Both the position numbers and the translations under genes were made by a program. Positions 36,897 through 45,838 of a stretch of 64,000 nt of DNA are shown here, piece by piece. Each line of letters starts with the position of its first letter. The stretch's first letter is position 1. Under the pieces are notes generated by a model that ran no database searches, had not been told where the DNA came from, and saw only the letters and a list, made by a program, of their open reading frames with translations. The DNA is from Actinoplanes derwentensis (GTDB taxonomy: Bacteria; Actinomycetota; Actinomycetes; Mycobacteriales; Micromonosporaceae). The stretch is taken from the NCBI RefSeq assembly GCF_900104725.1, contig NZ_LT629758.1, forward strand, positions 1,550,001 to 1,614,000. Direction: 5' to 3'.

Positions 36897-37892
36897 TTAT
36901 GCGGCTTGAGGTTCCGGCTCGGGTTTGTTGATCCAGACCTGTCCGGGCAGGTCGAGGATCTTCGGCAGGACCCGGTCGGTGCTGAACCGCTCCGGATGCG
37001 CTGCGCGGGCCGCGGCGAGGGTGTTCTCGCGGTCGGCGCGGACCGTGTGGTGGCGGCCGTGGTGGACCTCGGCGGGGGTGTGCAGGCCGATCCCGGAATG
37101 CCGGTGGCAGTTGTTGTACCAGGTCACGAAATCGGTCATGAACGTCCGGGCCTGGGCGAGGGACGCGAACCTGTCCGGGAAGACCGGCGTGTACTTCAAC
37201 GTCTTGAACCAGGCCTCGCTGTACGGATTGTCGTTGGACACCTTCGGCCGGGAGTGTGACCGGGTCACGGTCAGATCTTCGAGCAGGTCAGCGACCGATT
37301 TCGAGGTCATCGACGTGCCCCGATCGGCGTGGACCACGTGCGGAACGCCGGGAACATCGAAGATCTCACGCATCATGTTCTCCGCGAGGGGCCCTGACTC
37401 CCGGGCATGGACACGGGCGCCGACGATGTATCGGGAGTAGATGTCGATCATCACGTAGGCGTCGAAGTAGGAACCTTTCACCGGGCCGGCAAGTTTCGTG
37501 ATGTCCCAGCTGAACACCTGCCGCGGCGCGTCAGCGACCAGCTCCGGCCGGGTGCGGGCCGGATGCCGGGCCAGCCGGCGGCGCTCACGGACCTGCCGGT
37601 GCTCACGCAGGATCCGATACATCGTCGCGATCGAGCCGACATAAATACCCTGATCGAGCAGGGCGTCGTAGATCTGCGCCGGTGCCGCATCGACGAACTC
37701 CGGACCGTCCAGCACGGCCAGGACCCGGTCGCGTTCGGCCGGGGTCAACGCGTTCGCCGGCACCGGCTGCGGCGAACGTAACGGGCTCGGCCGACGGCGG
37801 TCGCGATCGGCGCTGGACCGGGCGATCCCGGTCATCACCGCCGCGACCCGAGTCGTCGTCCCCGCACCCGTCAACGCCTGGAAGGCGTCCAT
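36897..37892 (-). CDS. IS3 family transposase OrfB
   Basis: 331 residues with the rve integrase core DDE: FSWDITKL (Asp), PHVVHADRGTSM (Asp), NDNPYSEAWFKTLKY (Glu). Its ATG overlaps the OrfA stop as TGATG, so expression could be by reinitiation or frameshift. Confidence 0.93.
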   Translation of the reverse strand: MDAFQALTGAGTTTRVAAVMTGIARSSADRDRRRPSPLRSPQPVPANALTPAERDRVLAVLDGPEFVDAAPAQIYDALLDQGIYVGSIATMYRILREHRQVRERRRLARHPARTRPELVADAPRQVFSWDITKLAGPVKGSYFDAYVMIDIYSRYIVGARVHARESGPLAENMMREIFDVPGVPHVVHADRGTSMTSKSVADLLEDLTVTRSHSRPKVSNDNPYSEAWFKTLKYTPVFPDRFASLAQARTFMTDFVTWYNNCHRHSGIGLHTPAEVHHGRHHTVRADRENTLAAARAAHPERFSTDRVLPKILDLPGQVWINKPEPEPQAA

Positions 37893-38338
37893 CAGCGCCT
37901 GCCGAGCCCGAACACGTCCGGACCGTCCGGCTCGCTCCTGGAGATGTCCTCCAAGAGCTCTTGCGCTTTTCCCATGATCGTCAGCGCCGTCTCCGTCCGC
38001 GCCAGCTTCGCCTGCGCCAGCTGCAGTTCCCGCCGCAGCCGTGCGATCTCGGCCTGCTCGATGCTGGGCCGCCCGACCGTCTCACCAGCCGGTTTGCCCT
38101 GCAACAACCCCGCGTCCCGGGACCGGCGCCACTCCGACATCAACGACGAGTACAAACCCTCGCGCCGCAGAAACGCCCCGCCCTGACCGGCCGCGACGGC
38201 CTGCTCGTAGCCGGCCAGCAATTCCAGCTTCTGCCCCGGCGTGAACGACCGGCGCGCCCGCGGCCCGTCAGCACGCGGACCCTTCTTGCGACCCATGACC
38301 CCATCCTGGGCCGTCACAACATCAACAGCACTACTCAA
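37892..38338 (-). CDS. IS3 family transposase OrfA
   Basis: 148 residues. HTH domain RRSFTPGQKLELLAGYEQA ... LRREGLYSSLMSEWRRSRDA followed by a leucine-zipper-like helix IARLRRELQLAQAKLARTET, as in OrfA subunits. Confidence 0.9.
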   Translation of the reverse strand: MSSAVDVVTAQDGVMGRKKGPRADGPRARRSFTPGQKLELLAGYEQAVAAGQGGAFLRREGLYSSLMSEWRRSRDAGLLQGKPAGETVGRPSIEQAEIARLRRELQLAQAKLARTETALTIMGKAQELLEDISRSEPDGPDVFGLGRR

Positions 38339-38409
38339 CGAATCTCGATCCTGAACTCGCCCTGTCCGACGGACTTGCTATGAACCGCTGGCCTCAACTC
38401 ACCCTGACA

Positions 38410-39809
38410 GACAGGGCCTGACTGCCGAACCCGCGCCCGTCCATCAGATCATCGACCGCTGCGCCGGCCTGCCACTGGCGCTCGCCCTGGTCTGCGCGCG
38501 GGCAGCAATCGCACCGGCCACCCCACTGGCCGAGCTGGCCACCGCTCTACGGGAAGCCGACGGCACCCTGGACGCGTTCGCCACCGATGATCCGACCACT
38601 GACGTCCGGGCCGTTCTGTCCTGGTCCTACCAGGCGGTCAGCCCGCCGGCGGCCCGGCTGTTCCGGCTCCTCGGACTGCATCCGGGCGCGGAGGTGTCCG
38701 TCGCCGCTGCCGCCAGCCTCAGCGGAGACACCGCAACCCGGATTCAGCCACTGCTCACCGAACTGGCCGCCGCCGGGCTTGTCGAAGAACACCGGCTGGG
38801 CCGCTTCACCTGCCATGACCTGTTGCGCGCGTTCGCCGGAGAACTCGCGGGTGAACGCAGCGAGCCCGTGGAGAGCAGAACCGCGATCCACCGGCTCCTC
38901 GACCACTACCTGCATACCGCCCACCGGGCTGCCGACCTGCAGTTCCCGAGCCGTACCGCCACTACGCTCGCGCCGGCACAACCCGGCGTCTCGATCGGCG
39001 CACTCTCGGACGGTCCGCACGGCGCCGCCTGGTTCACCGCCGAACACGAGAACCTCACCGCCGCCGTCCGGTACGCCGCCGCCCACCGCTTCGACACGCA
39101 CGCTTGGCAGCTCACCTGGTCGTTGGCCACCTACCTGGACCGTCGCGGCCACTGGACCGACCTGCACCTCCTCGCCGTCGAGGCCACCGAGGCGGGCCAC
39201 CGGCTCCACAACGACGACGCCCAGGCGAGAAGCCTACGGCTCCAGGCACGAGCCCAGCTGCGACTCGGTGACCCCTATGCTGCAGCGGACCTGCTGAGCC
39301 GGGCCCTCGCCTTCGACACCGGTGCGGCAGCCCGCGGCCACGCGTACTACGCGCTCGTCGAGGTGGCCATCGAACTGGGCGACACCGACGGCGCTCAGGC
39401 TCACCTGACCAGGGCGCTCGACGAGTTCCGCAAGGCCGGCGACGCGGTCTGGCAGGCCAATGTGCTCAGCGCCACGGGATGGCTCCACGTTCAGGCCCGA
39501 CGCTACCGGCAAGCCGTGGTCGTCTGCAGCGAAGCGCTCGCGTTGCAGCAGCGCGTCGGCACTCCGCAGGAACAGGCGTCGTCGTTGGACACTCTCGGCC
39601 TCGCCCATCATCGGCTCGGTGATCTCGACGAGGCGACCGGCTTGTACGACCGGGCGATCGAGAGCTTCGAGCAGGCCGGGGATCTTCCCGGCCTCGCGGC
39701 AACCCTCACCCGCCGCGCCGATACTCACGCCAGCGCGGGCCACCCGACCGCGGCCCACGCCGACCGCGAACGCGCCGCCGGTATTCAGGAGCAGCTTCGT
39801 CTCGCATGA
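38410..39809 (+). pseudogene. AfsR-like SARP regulator, segment 3 of 3 (NB-ARC end and TPR)
   Basis: Open frame from about 38412 (RQGLTAEPAPVHQIIDRCAG, LPLALALV) through the NB-ARC winged helix (AVLSWSYQAVSPPAARLFRL, LGLHPG) and tetratricopeptide repeats (ARGHAYYALVEVAIELGDTD, ASSLDTLGLAHHRLGDLDEA) to the natural stop at 39809. No start of its own in the first 90 codons. Together with segments 1 and 2 it reconstructs one AfsR-type protein of roughly 910 residues. Confidence 0.85.
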
Positions 39810-40165
39810 GGGCTGGCTTCTCGGTCCTCCTGCTCATCGTCAGGACGGCGGTAGTACCCGAGGCTGACGCCTTCGGAGAACCTCACGAGTTCTCGTCAGG
39901 CTGGCTGGCGCGGTAGGGAAGCCTGACCCCGAGGTCCGCTACGAGTTCCGCCGGCACGGTCGCGTCCTCCGGCCCCTCAAACGGCTGGGACCCGACGGCC
40001 ACTTCATATCCATCCGGTGGGCTCGTCGGCGCGTTCACCCTGGCGTCGCTTCATCGACCTGCACGTCTACGCGCGGCATGCCGACGTGCTGTGCTGGCGG
40101 GATTAAGTTGATCAATGGTGGGGTAGTGGCGTGGCCTGTTTCGATCTGGAAGGCCGCCTGCCCTC
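39810..40165. other. 356-bp region without clear gene
   Basis: Downstream of the SARP remnant. Contains a dispersed repeat (39872-39920) and the frame VRYEFRRHGRVLRPLKRLGP at about 39938, which could be a decayed coding fragment. No functional gene is supported. Confidence 0.35.
39872..39920 (+). repeat. Dispersed short repeat, copy A
   Basis: Sequence from TTCGGAGAACCTCACGAGTT to GCGCGGTAGGGAA recurs, with changes and a longer centre, at 47642-47700. Both copies lie in intergenic DNA of the island. Confidence 0.5.
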
Positions 40166-40714
40166 GTGAATACGCACTCTTCCTGGTTGCTCCGTGCGTC
40201 CGTGACACTTGTTCTGGCCACCGCTTCGGTCACCGCGACCGCCTCGCCTGCTGCCGCGGCGGCGGGCGACTCCTTTTGGACCACCACACCAAGCCTGTTG
40301 GGGACCCCGGTCGTTTACGTCGAGGAGCATGTCGGTGCACGGTTCGACTCGGCGCTGCGTTCGTCGATCTCGTTCGTCGACAGGTACACCGGCTCGGACA
40401 TGCGTCTGGGTAGATGCCGGACCGGATACCGCTGCATCCGGGTGGTCGAGAGCAATGCCACACAGGGCTACGGCGCTTGGACCAGTTGGACTTTCGGGCG
40501 GAAGACCTCGAAGATCCGTCTCTCAGGGGCACTCTCCCGCAAGGGATGGTATACGCGGCGGTCCATCATCGACCACGAACTCGGTCACGCCAACGGGGCC
40601 CCACACAACTCCCGATGCACTTCGCGGATGTGGCCCGACGACCGATGCCGCAACAATCGGCTGCCGGCCCGCACCTTCACGAAAGCCGAGCGCGTGAAGC
40701 TGGCCAGGTGGTGA
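40166..40714 (+). CDS. Secreted zinc metalloprotease-like (zincin) protein
   Basis: 182 residues with a signal peptide (LLRASVTLVLATASVTATAS, then PAAAAA). Active-site motif HELGHANGAPH (HExxHxxGxxH, His 137, Glu 138, His 141, His 147) marks a metzincin-like protease. Four Cys (about 84, 90, 151 and 160) may form two disulfides. Short for a protease: no propeptide is seen beyond the signal. GTG start at 40166, with GGAAGG about 11 bases upstream. Confidence 0.78.
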   Translation: MNTHSSWLLRASVTLVLATASVTATASPAAAAAGDSFWTTTPSLLGTPVVYVEEHVGARFDSALRSSISFVDRYTGSDMRLGRCRTGYRCIRVVESNATQGYGAWTSWTFGRKTSKIRLSGALSRKGWYTRRSIIDHELGHANGAPHNSRCTSRMWPDDRCRNNRLPARTFTKAERVKLARW

Positions 40715-40839
40715 CCTTTCACCGACATAGACCCTGAACGGGTAGCACCCGCACGGACTGCCGGATCCCGCGGGTCACCGATGTTGTCGGTCCACCACTC
40801 GGCCACCCGGTCGATGCCGTGAACATCCACCCAGAGCCA

Positions 40840-41257
40840 CCATCGGCACCTTGTTCGAGCGCAGCACCCGCTACGTCCTTCTCGTTCACCTGCCGCAAGG
40901 CCGTAACGCCGCCCATTTCCGCGACCAGCTCATCACCATGTTTCGACCCTTCCGGCAGAATTACGACAGTCGCTGGCCTGGGATCAGGGCGTCGAGAGGG
41001 GCCGGCATGCCGACTTCACCGCCGCTACCAGCACGCCGGTCTACTTGTGTGATGCGGCCAGCCGTTGCCAACGGGGTTCCAACGAAAACACCAACGGCCT
41101 GCTCCGCCAGTACTTCCCCAAGAGCAGCGACCTGAGCGCGCACACCGCCGACGACCCGACCGCGGTGGCGGCCGAACTCAACGACCGTCCCCGCAAGATC
41201 CTCGGCTGGGATACCCCCGTCCAGCAGTTCACCCGATTGCTCACCCAAGTCGCATGA
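40840..41257 (+). pseudogene. IS30 transposase remnant
   Basis: 5'-truncated and frame-shifted. One frame reads TLFERSTRYVLLVHLPQGRN, AAHFRDQLITMFR; another carries CQRGSNENTNGLLRQYFPKS and LNDRPRKILGWDTPVQQFTR, the usual C-terminal IS30 segments. Different subfamily from the intact IS30 at 44425. Confidence 0.75.
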
Positions 41258-41358
41258 TCGAAAAATCCGCTTTTACCGAATTGAGTGCGTCCCGTTGTGG
41301 GCCCTCCGAGAGGCGCCATGACCGGGCATCTGCCCTTGTCGCAGTCATACTTGCCGTG

Positions 41359-41526
41359 ATGAGGTTCAAGGGGTGGTGGCATGTGCTGCCAGACGAGGAC
41401 CGGCAGCAATGGCTGATAGACCGGGCCGAGGCGGGACTACCTGAGGCCAAGGTCGTCTATATGAGCGCTGGTGTGCCCGGCTCGGAGACCCTAGGCGTAA
41501 CGATCAACGTGCAACGGGAGGGGTGA
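41359..41526 (+). CDS. Possible small protein
   Basis: 55 codons from ATG 41359 (MRFKGWWHVLPDEDRQQWLI, DRAEAGLPEAKVVYMSAGVP...) with protein-like composition, acidic and amphipathic. No family recognised; could be a remnant. Confidence 0.3.
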   Translation: MRFKGWWHVLPDEDRQQWLIDRAEAGLPEAKVVYMSAGVPGSETLGVTINVQREG

Positions 41527-41641
41527 CCGGCTCTTGACGCGGCCGATCTTCTACCCCGCCGCGGCGCTTGGCGATCTCTCCCACTGGCTGCCGAGGGATG
41601 CGTGGGCGATCCACGATTAACGCACTGCCGAGTTGTGTGCG

Positions 41642-43129
41642 TCACAAAACGCTTTCGCCACGTTCTAGCTGGCGCCTACCGGCAATGCCCCATTGCGCCT
41701 CGACCGGCAGGATCCCCATCGTGGTCAAGGCCTCGACCACGTTGTCGGCGGCCCGTTCACTGTGCATGATGTCCCGGCTCACCTCGGGAGGCAGCAGGAT
41801 CCGCTGCTCCACTCCGAGCGCGGTCGTCCCGATCACTGTCACGGCCCCGCCCTCGTCTCCCGGCTGCTTCTCGATGCTGACGGACCGGCCCTGGTCCTCG
41901 GGGTCCTGTGCCCTCCAGCGAACTTCAGCCGGGTCGCTGGTCGTGATCGCCGTCCACCCAGGAACCCGCATCGCTATCAGTGCCCGCAGGTAGATCTCGA
42001 TGCCCCCATTGCCCGGCGGGAACGGGACGTTGACGGCCGCTGTCGCGGAGAAGCCCCGTGCCGGGAATACCCCGTCCACATGCAACTGGCGCACGCACAG
42101 TTCGTACTGGTCGTGTTCGTCGGCGTAGCCCAGAAAAATGCGGGAGTGGATACTCCGCAGCCGAGTGAAGCCGCCTTGATGGTTCACCTTCAGCCGACGT
42201 TGGCCGACTTTGATCAGCACGTAGCGTGTGGCTTCCTCGTTCTCCGCCGTCGGCTCCTTGACCGCGAAGGCGCCCGCCGCGAGGTCCGCCTCCGACGTCC
42301 ATGACGCAGGCGCCGCTGCCCGGATTGCTGCGACGAGCACGACCGCGGCGGCAGTCTCGTCACTGTTACTCCTATCGGTGAGTGGTCCGACGCTGCGCCG
42401 CACTTCGCGGCGTTGTGGCTGCGCCCCGCTCGGCGGCAACGCCGGGTTGATGCCGAGCGCCACCCGATGTCCCGCGCGGCAGATCAGACTCTTCTCTCCC
42501 GGGATCCACTCGTTTTCGACCGCCTCCCGCAACTCGGTGTGCTTGGCCCGGACCGCGTCACGCAGCGTTGCCAGGTCCAGCGCTTCGGGGCCGCCGTCGA
42601 CCCCGACGGCGAGAGCCTCGGCGAGATTGCTGGTCAACGGGTCGATCTCGCTGGTGAACAGCATGCTTCGCGCGCCCGCGAGCAGCGACACGCGGTCCGG
42701 TTCGGCGTCGACCATGCGGAGGAAGTGCGACACGGTCAACGCGAAGTCCGAGCAGTCCAGCAGCACCACCAGGCGGGTGGCCGCGCTGTCGCGCATGATC
42801 TGCGCGACGGTCGCCAGCTCGGACTGGTCGTTGATCGGGCCGGTCGCGCAGTAGGAGAACAGCAGGGTGTCGGACACCGCTGCGGCGGCCCCGCGCATCG
42901 CCTCGATGACCTCGGCCGGGGATGGATTACCGACCAGCTCCGCGACGCTCGTCATCTCGAAGGCCTGGTGGGCCGGCGAGACCAGGACCTGACTCAGCCG
43001 CTTCGTCGCCAGCTCGGCCGACTCCCAGCCGCGGCCGAAGCCATAGTCGACGTCCGGCTCGGGAACGTCACGGCCGACCAGAACGGCCCGGGAGCCGGCG
43101 AGCACGGGCAGGAGCGGGTTCCGCGTCAT
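41642..43129 (-). CDS. Degenerate caspase-like protein, copy 2
   Basis: 495-residue paralogue of the protein at 26193, in reverse orientation. Same layout: SRAVLVGRDVPEPDVDY, LLFSYCATGP in place of YYAGHG, VVLLDCSDF retained. The middle (about 240-320) differs strongly from copy 1. The C-terminal about 135 residues are almost identical, with a different 15-residue tail (IAGRRQLERGESVL) because the duplicated block ends just before the stop. No complete HTH gene lies upstream. Start at MTRNP as in copy 1. Confidence 0.6.
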   Translation of the reverse strand: MTRNPLLPVLAGSRAVLVGRDVPEPDVDYGFGRGWESAELATKRLSQVLVSPAHQAFEMTSVAELVGNPSPAEVIEAMRGAAAAVSDTLLFSYCATGPINDQSELATVAQIMRDSAATRLVVLLDCSDFALTVSHFLRMVDAEPDRVSLLAGARSMLFTSEIDPLTSNLAEALAVGVDGGPEALDLATLRDAVRAKHTELREAVENEWIPGEKSLICRAGHRVALGINPALPPSGAQPQRREVRRSVGPLTDRSNSDETAAAVVLVAAIRAAAPASWTSEADLAAGAFAVKEPTAENEEATRYVLIKVGQRRLKVNHQGGFTRLRSIHSRIFLGYADEHDQYELCVRQLHVDGVFPARGFSATAAVNVPFPPGNGGIEIYLRALIAMRVPGWTAITTSDPAEVRWRAQDPEDQGRSVSIEKQPGDEGGAVTVIGTTALGVEQRILLPPEVSRDIMHSERAADNVVEALTTMGILPVEAQWGIAGRRQLERGESVL

Positions 43130-43176
43130 GACTCCATGATGAACCAGCTCCACCAGACCGCCCGGCAGGCATCGAC
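41686..43176 (-). repeat. Right copy of a 1.5-kb inverted duplication
   Basis: Counterpart of 26146-27630. The outer edge is at 43176 where similarity stops abruptly, leaving only the last few codons of the HTH gene. Confidence 0.85.
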
Positions 43177-43303
43177 ATGAGCCAGACCCCAGCCCTGTTC
43201 ACACCGCACGCCGCAACTCAACCGGAAAGGTTCAACGCGATCAACCACTGTCAATCGCGCTCCGCTCTCGCGGCATTGACCTCTACGATGTGCCCGCGTC
43301 AGG

Positions 43304-43450
43304 TCATCTTGGACATCCTGATGTGCCGCAGTCCGTGCGGTTGGCCACCGACTCCACGGTGTCCGTGTAGGGATCGAGGAGGAACCGGGCCACGAATGTC
43401 GGCTCGGTGATGGTCGTGTACGGATCGCCGGCGTCCATGACGTCAATCAT
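43304..43450 (-). CDS. Possible small ORF
   Basis: 48 codons, MIDVMDAGDPYTTITEPTFV and ARFLLDPYTDTVESVANRTD, natural-looking composition. Unrecognised; could be the remains of a larger gene. Confidence 0.3.
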   Translation of the reverse strand: MIDVMDAGDPYTTITEPTFVARFLLDPYTDTVESVANRTDCGTSGCPR

Positions 43451-43707
43451 GAGGGACAGCCTGCAACGTCCGAATCTGCCGCAGACAAAACGCGGAGCGT
43501 GCTTGGGTGCTGGTGGCGGATTGCCCATCGTGTTTTCGTGGCGGGATCCGTGTAGGGGCACCTCGATGCCGCGGAGAAAAGACTCGGTCGTCGCTGAGGT
43601 CGTTGCGGCAGGAGAGGCCGTCACCGGTCTTGGCCGTCTCTGGTCCAGGCGCGATGATCTGCGGCAGCGTGTGCGGTCCGGAAATGGGCCAGCACCGCAC
43701 CGTGCTG

Positions 43708-44067
43708 TCAGCGGTTCGGGGTGCGCAGCACAGTGTCAAGCTTCCCGTCGCGGTCTGTGTCGAGATAGGTGAGGTCGGGCACCCCGTCACCGTCGAGGTC
43801 GACCTGCACCATGTCGGCGATGCCGTCACCGTCGAGGTCGGTGACTACCTCAATCGATCCGTCCGGGCGCCGACTGACAATGGAGTTAGCGGTGGTGGTG
43901 ACTCGGCCTGCCGGTTCGGGGATGGGCGGCGTTCCGGGTGCGGAGGTTGGTAGGGGGTCGGGCCGGCTGGCGTACGCCCCGACCGGGCCGTCGGTGCCGG
44001 TCGGATCGATCTCCTCTTCAGAGGGGTAGACGTCGCCGTGCCAGGCCGGATCAGGATAGGTGCTCAT
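43708..44067 (-). CDS. Small protein with DxDGDG calcium-loop repeats
   Basis: 119 residues, no signal peptide. The acidic, Pro-rich N-terminus is followed by three loops DLDGDGIADMVQV, DLDGDGVPDLTYL, DTDRDGKLDTVL: each has the DxDxDG calcium-binding pattern of EF-hand-like or dockerin/VCBS repeats. Possibly a secreted or surface adhesion fragment lacking export signals. CAGGAAG precedes ATG 44067. Confidence 0.65.
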   Translation of the reverse strand: MSTYPDPAWHGDVYPSEEEIDPTGTDGPVGAYASRPDPLPTSAPGTPPIPEPAGRVTTTANSIVSRRPDGSIEVVTDLDGDGIADMVQVDLDGDGVPDLTYLDTDRDGKLDTVLRTPNR

Positions 44068-44424
44068 CTTCCTGAGGTTCCCTGACCGAGCCGGCGGTAA
44101 CCGTTGGCGCAGGAAGAAGCACACCGCTGTGCCGAGTACCGCGCCAACCCGGTTGCAGGGGTCGTACGCCCGAGCCTGGCAGACCGTTTGACCAGTACCG
44201 GAACGATCACTTCGCGGAAAGTCCAGAACACGCTGCCGCAACGTTGTTTGGTGTACGGATCTGCCGCTGATGACGCACGGTCGGTCATTGGCTTGGCCAG
44301 TCGGCACACGCGGTCAACGTGCCGGGCTTCCCTCCAGGAGCACACCCGTCCGCCCGCATGTTGCACATTTCTGCGCATTCCACCATGAAGGATCTTCGCT
44401 GTGGTCGACGTAGCAAGCGGCAGA
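44068..44424. other. 357-bp region without supported gene
   Basis: Between the calcium-loop protein and the IS30 element. Open frames have poor codon structure; I see no domain or RNA gene. Confidence 0.35.
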
Positions 44425-45460
44425 TTCAGGCAGTCGAAGCATTTGCCTCTATGAGTTCGGCGAATATCTCGGAGGGCTTCTTCCAATTGTGGATCTTACG
44501 GGGTCGGTCATTGATTTCGGAAGCCACCATTGCCAGGTATTTCGGATCTGATGTGATCGGGACGCCTTTCGGGAAGTACTCGCGCAGGATGCGGTTCGCG
44601 TTCTCGTTGCTGCCGCGCTGCCATGGTGAGTGCGGGCGGGCGAAGTAGACCGGCAGTCCGGCGGCGGTGATGCGGGCGTGTCCGGCCATCTCGGAGCCGC
44701 AGTCCCAGGTCAGCGAGCGGGCGATCTGTGGCGGCAGCGTTCCGGCGGCGGCGATCACCGCGTCGCCGACGGTCAGCGCGTCGCGTCCGGTCAGCGGGAC
44801 CAGGACCAGCATCCGGGAGGTCCGCTCGACCAGGGTCGCGACTGCGGACCTGCCGGCCTTGCCGATCACGAGGTCGCCTTCCCAGTGGCCGGGCACCTGC
44901 CGGTCCTCGACCTCGGCGGGGCGTTCGTCGAGGTAGCGGGGCTCACGGATCCGCGGGGCCGGGGCCGGGCGGGGGCCCGAACGGCGGGCGGTCCGGCCGG
45001 TGCGCAGCTTCAGCAGTTCCCGAGCCAGGGTGGACACCGGCTGGGCGTAGACCCACTGGTAGATCGCTTCGTGTGACACCCGTACAGCCTGATCGTCGCG
45101 GTAGTCGCGCGGCAACCGGCCCGCGATCGACGCCGGCGACCAGCCGCCCTTGAGCAGCTGCGTGACCACCGTCCGCAGCCGTGATGACCGGTCGACCGCG
45201 TACGCCTTCGGCCGCAACCGACCGGTCAGCGCCGACTGGTCCGCAGTCACGGCCCGGTACTCCGCCCGGCCGCCGTGGCGGGCCACGTCCCGTGAGACCA
45301 CCGACGGGTTCCGGCTGATCAGCCGGGCAATCTCCTTGAATTCCAGGCCCTCGGCCAAGCCACGGGAGATCTCTTCACGATCGACCAGGGTCAACATGTT
45401 GCGCACGGCGGGCATCCTGTCCCACCGACCCATCAAGATCAAATGCTACGACTGACTGAA
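44425..45460 (-). mobile_element. IS30-family element
   Basis: Imperfect inverted ends: left TTCAGGCAGTCGAAGCATTT (44425), right reverse complement TTCAGTCAGTCGTAGCATTT (ending 45460). The transposase stop lies inside the left repeat. No clear target duplication was seen. Confidence 0.75.
44426..45442 (-). CDS. IS30 family transposase
   Basis: 338 residues. N-terminal HTH (LTLVDREEISRGLAEGLEFK, IARLISRNPSVVSRDV), then the DDE core: HWEGDLVIGKAGRSAVATLV (Asp), LTWDCGSEMAGHARI (Asp) and SPWQRGSNENANRILREYFP (Glu). Intact. Confidence 0.93.
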   Translation of the reverse strand: MILMGRWDRMPAVRNMLTLVDREEISRGLAEGLEFKEIARLISRNPSVVSRDVARHGGRAEYRAVTADQSALTGRLRPKAYAVDRSSRLRTVVTQLLKGGWSPASIAGRLPRDYRDDQAVRVSHEAIYQWVYAQPVSTLARELLKLRTGRTARRSGPRPAPAPRIREPRYLDERPAEVEDRQVPGHWEGDLVIGKAGRSAVATLVERTSRMLVLVPLTGRDALTVGDAVIAAAGTLPPQIARSLTWDCGSEMAGHARITAAGLPVYFARPHSPWQRGSNENANRILREYFPKGVPITSDPKYLAMVASEINDRPRKIHNWKKPSEIFAELIEANASTA

Positions 45461-45838
45461 CTCGCCAGCCTCTTGGAAGTTGTCACCGCAAGAACATTCG
45501 GTCCCGCTCGGACTTCGATGCAAATGATGACTGGCGTGTCCTGGCCGGTCCGGCGTGAGCGGCCGGCGCCTCCAATTGATGCGCTGGCCCGCCCGCGCGT
45601 GAGCACGGGCAGCCATCGACTCTTCCCAGGTGCTGGCCATCGCGTCACGGTAGCGCTCCAGCAAGATCATTTCATTCTGCTGCCGCATACAACGCGCGGT
45701 CCGGGCTCAGCGCCACCGCACGCCGGCCCGTTCGACAGCACTCACCGTAGTCGCCCTCGGTGATACAGCGGGGTTGAGCCGCGGCTACGCCGACGAGCGA
45801 CGGAGGTTGAACGGCAAGCCGTGAGCTGTGAGCTGCGG
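45461..45838. other. 378-bp region right of IS30
   Basis: Contains a minus-strand 80-codon frame (45446-45688; MRQQNEMILLERYRDAMAST, WEESMAARAHARAGQ) whose first half is protein-like and whose end runs into the IS30 end, so it may be a gene truncated by that insertion. Nothing else is supported. Confidence 0.3.

Larger units (their letters stand above)
36871..38409 (-). mobile_element. IS3-family element
   Basis: Terminal repeats: left TGTCAAGGATTTGAGGCC (36871), right end the reverse complement of TGTCAGGGTGAGTTGAGG and CCAGCG (ending at 38409). Two overlapping genes, orfA and orfB, on the minus strand. I see no 3-4 bp target duplication, which may mean a deletion or recombination joined the flanks. 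Confidence 0.8.

Noticed and set aside
36897..38338. Composite transposon formed by IS3 and the other IS elements
   Set aside because: The IS elements belong to different families and are nested; they do not form a matched pair.
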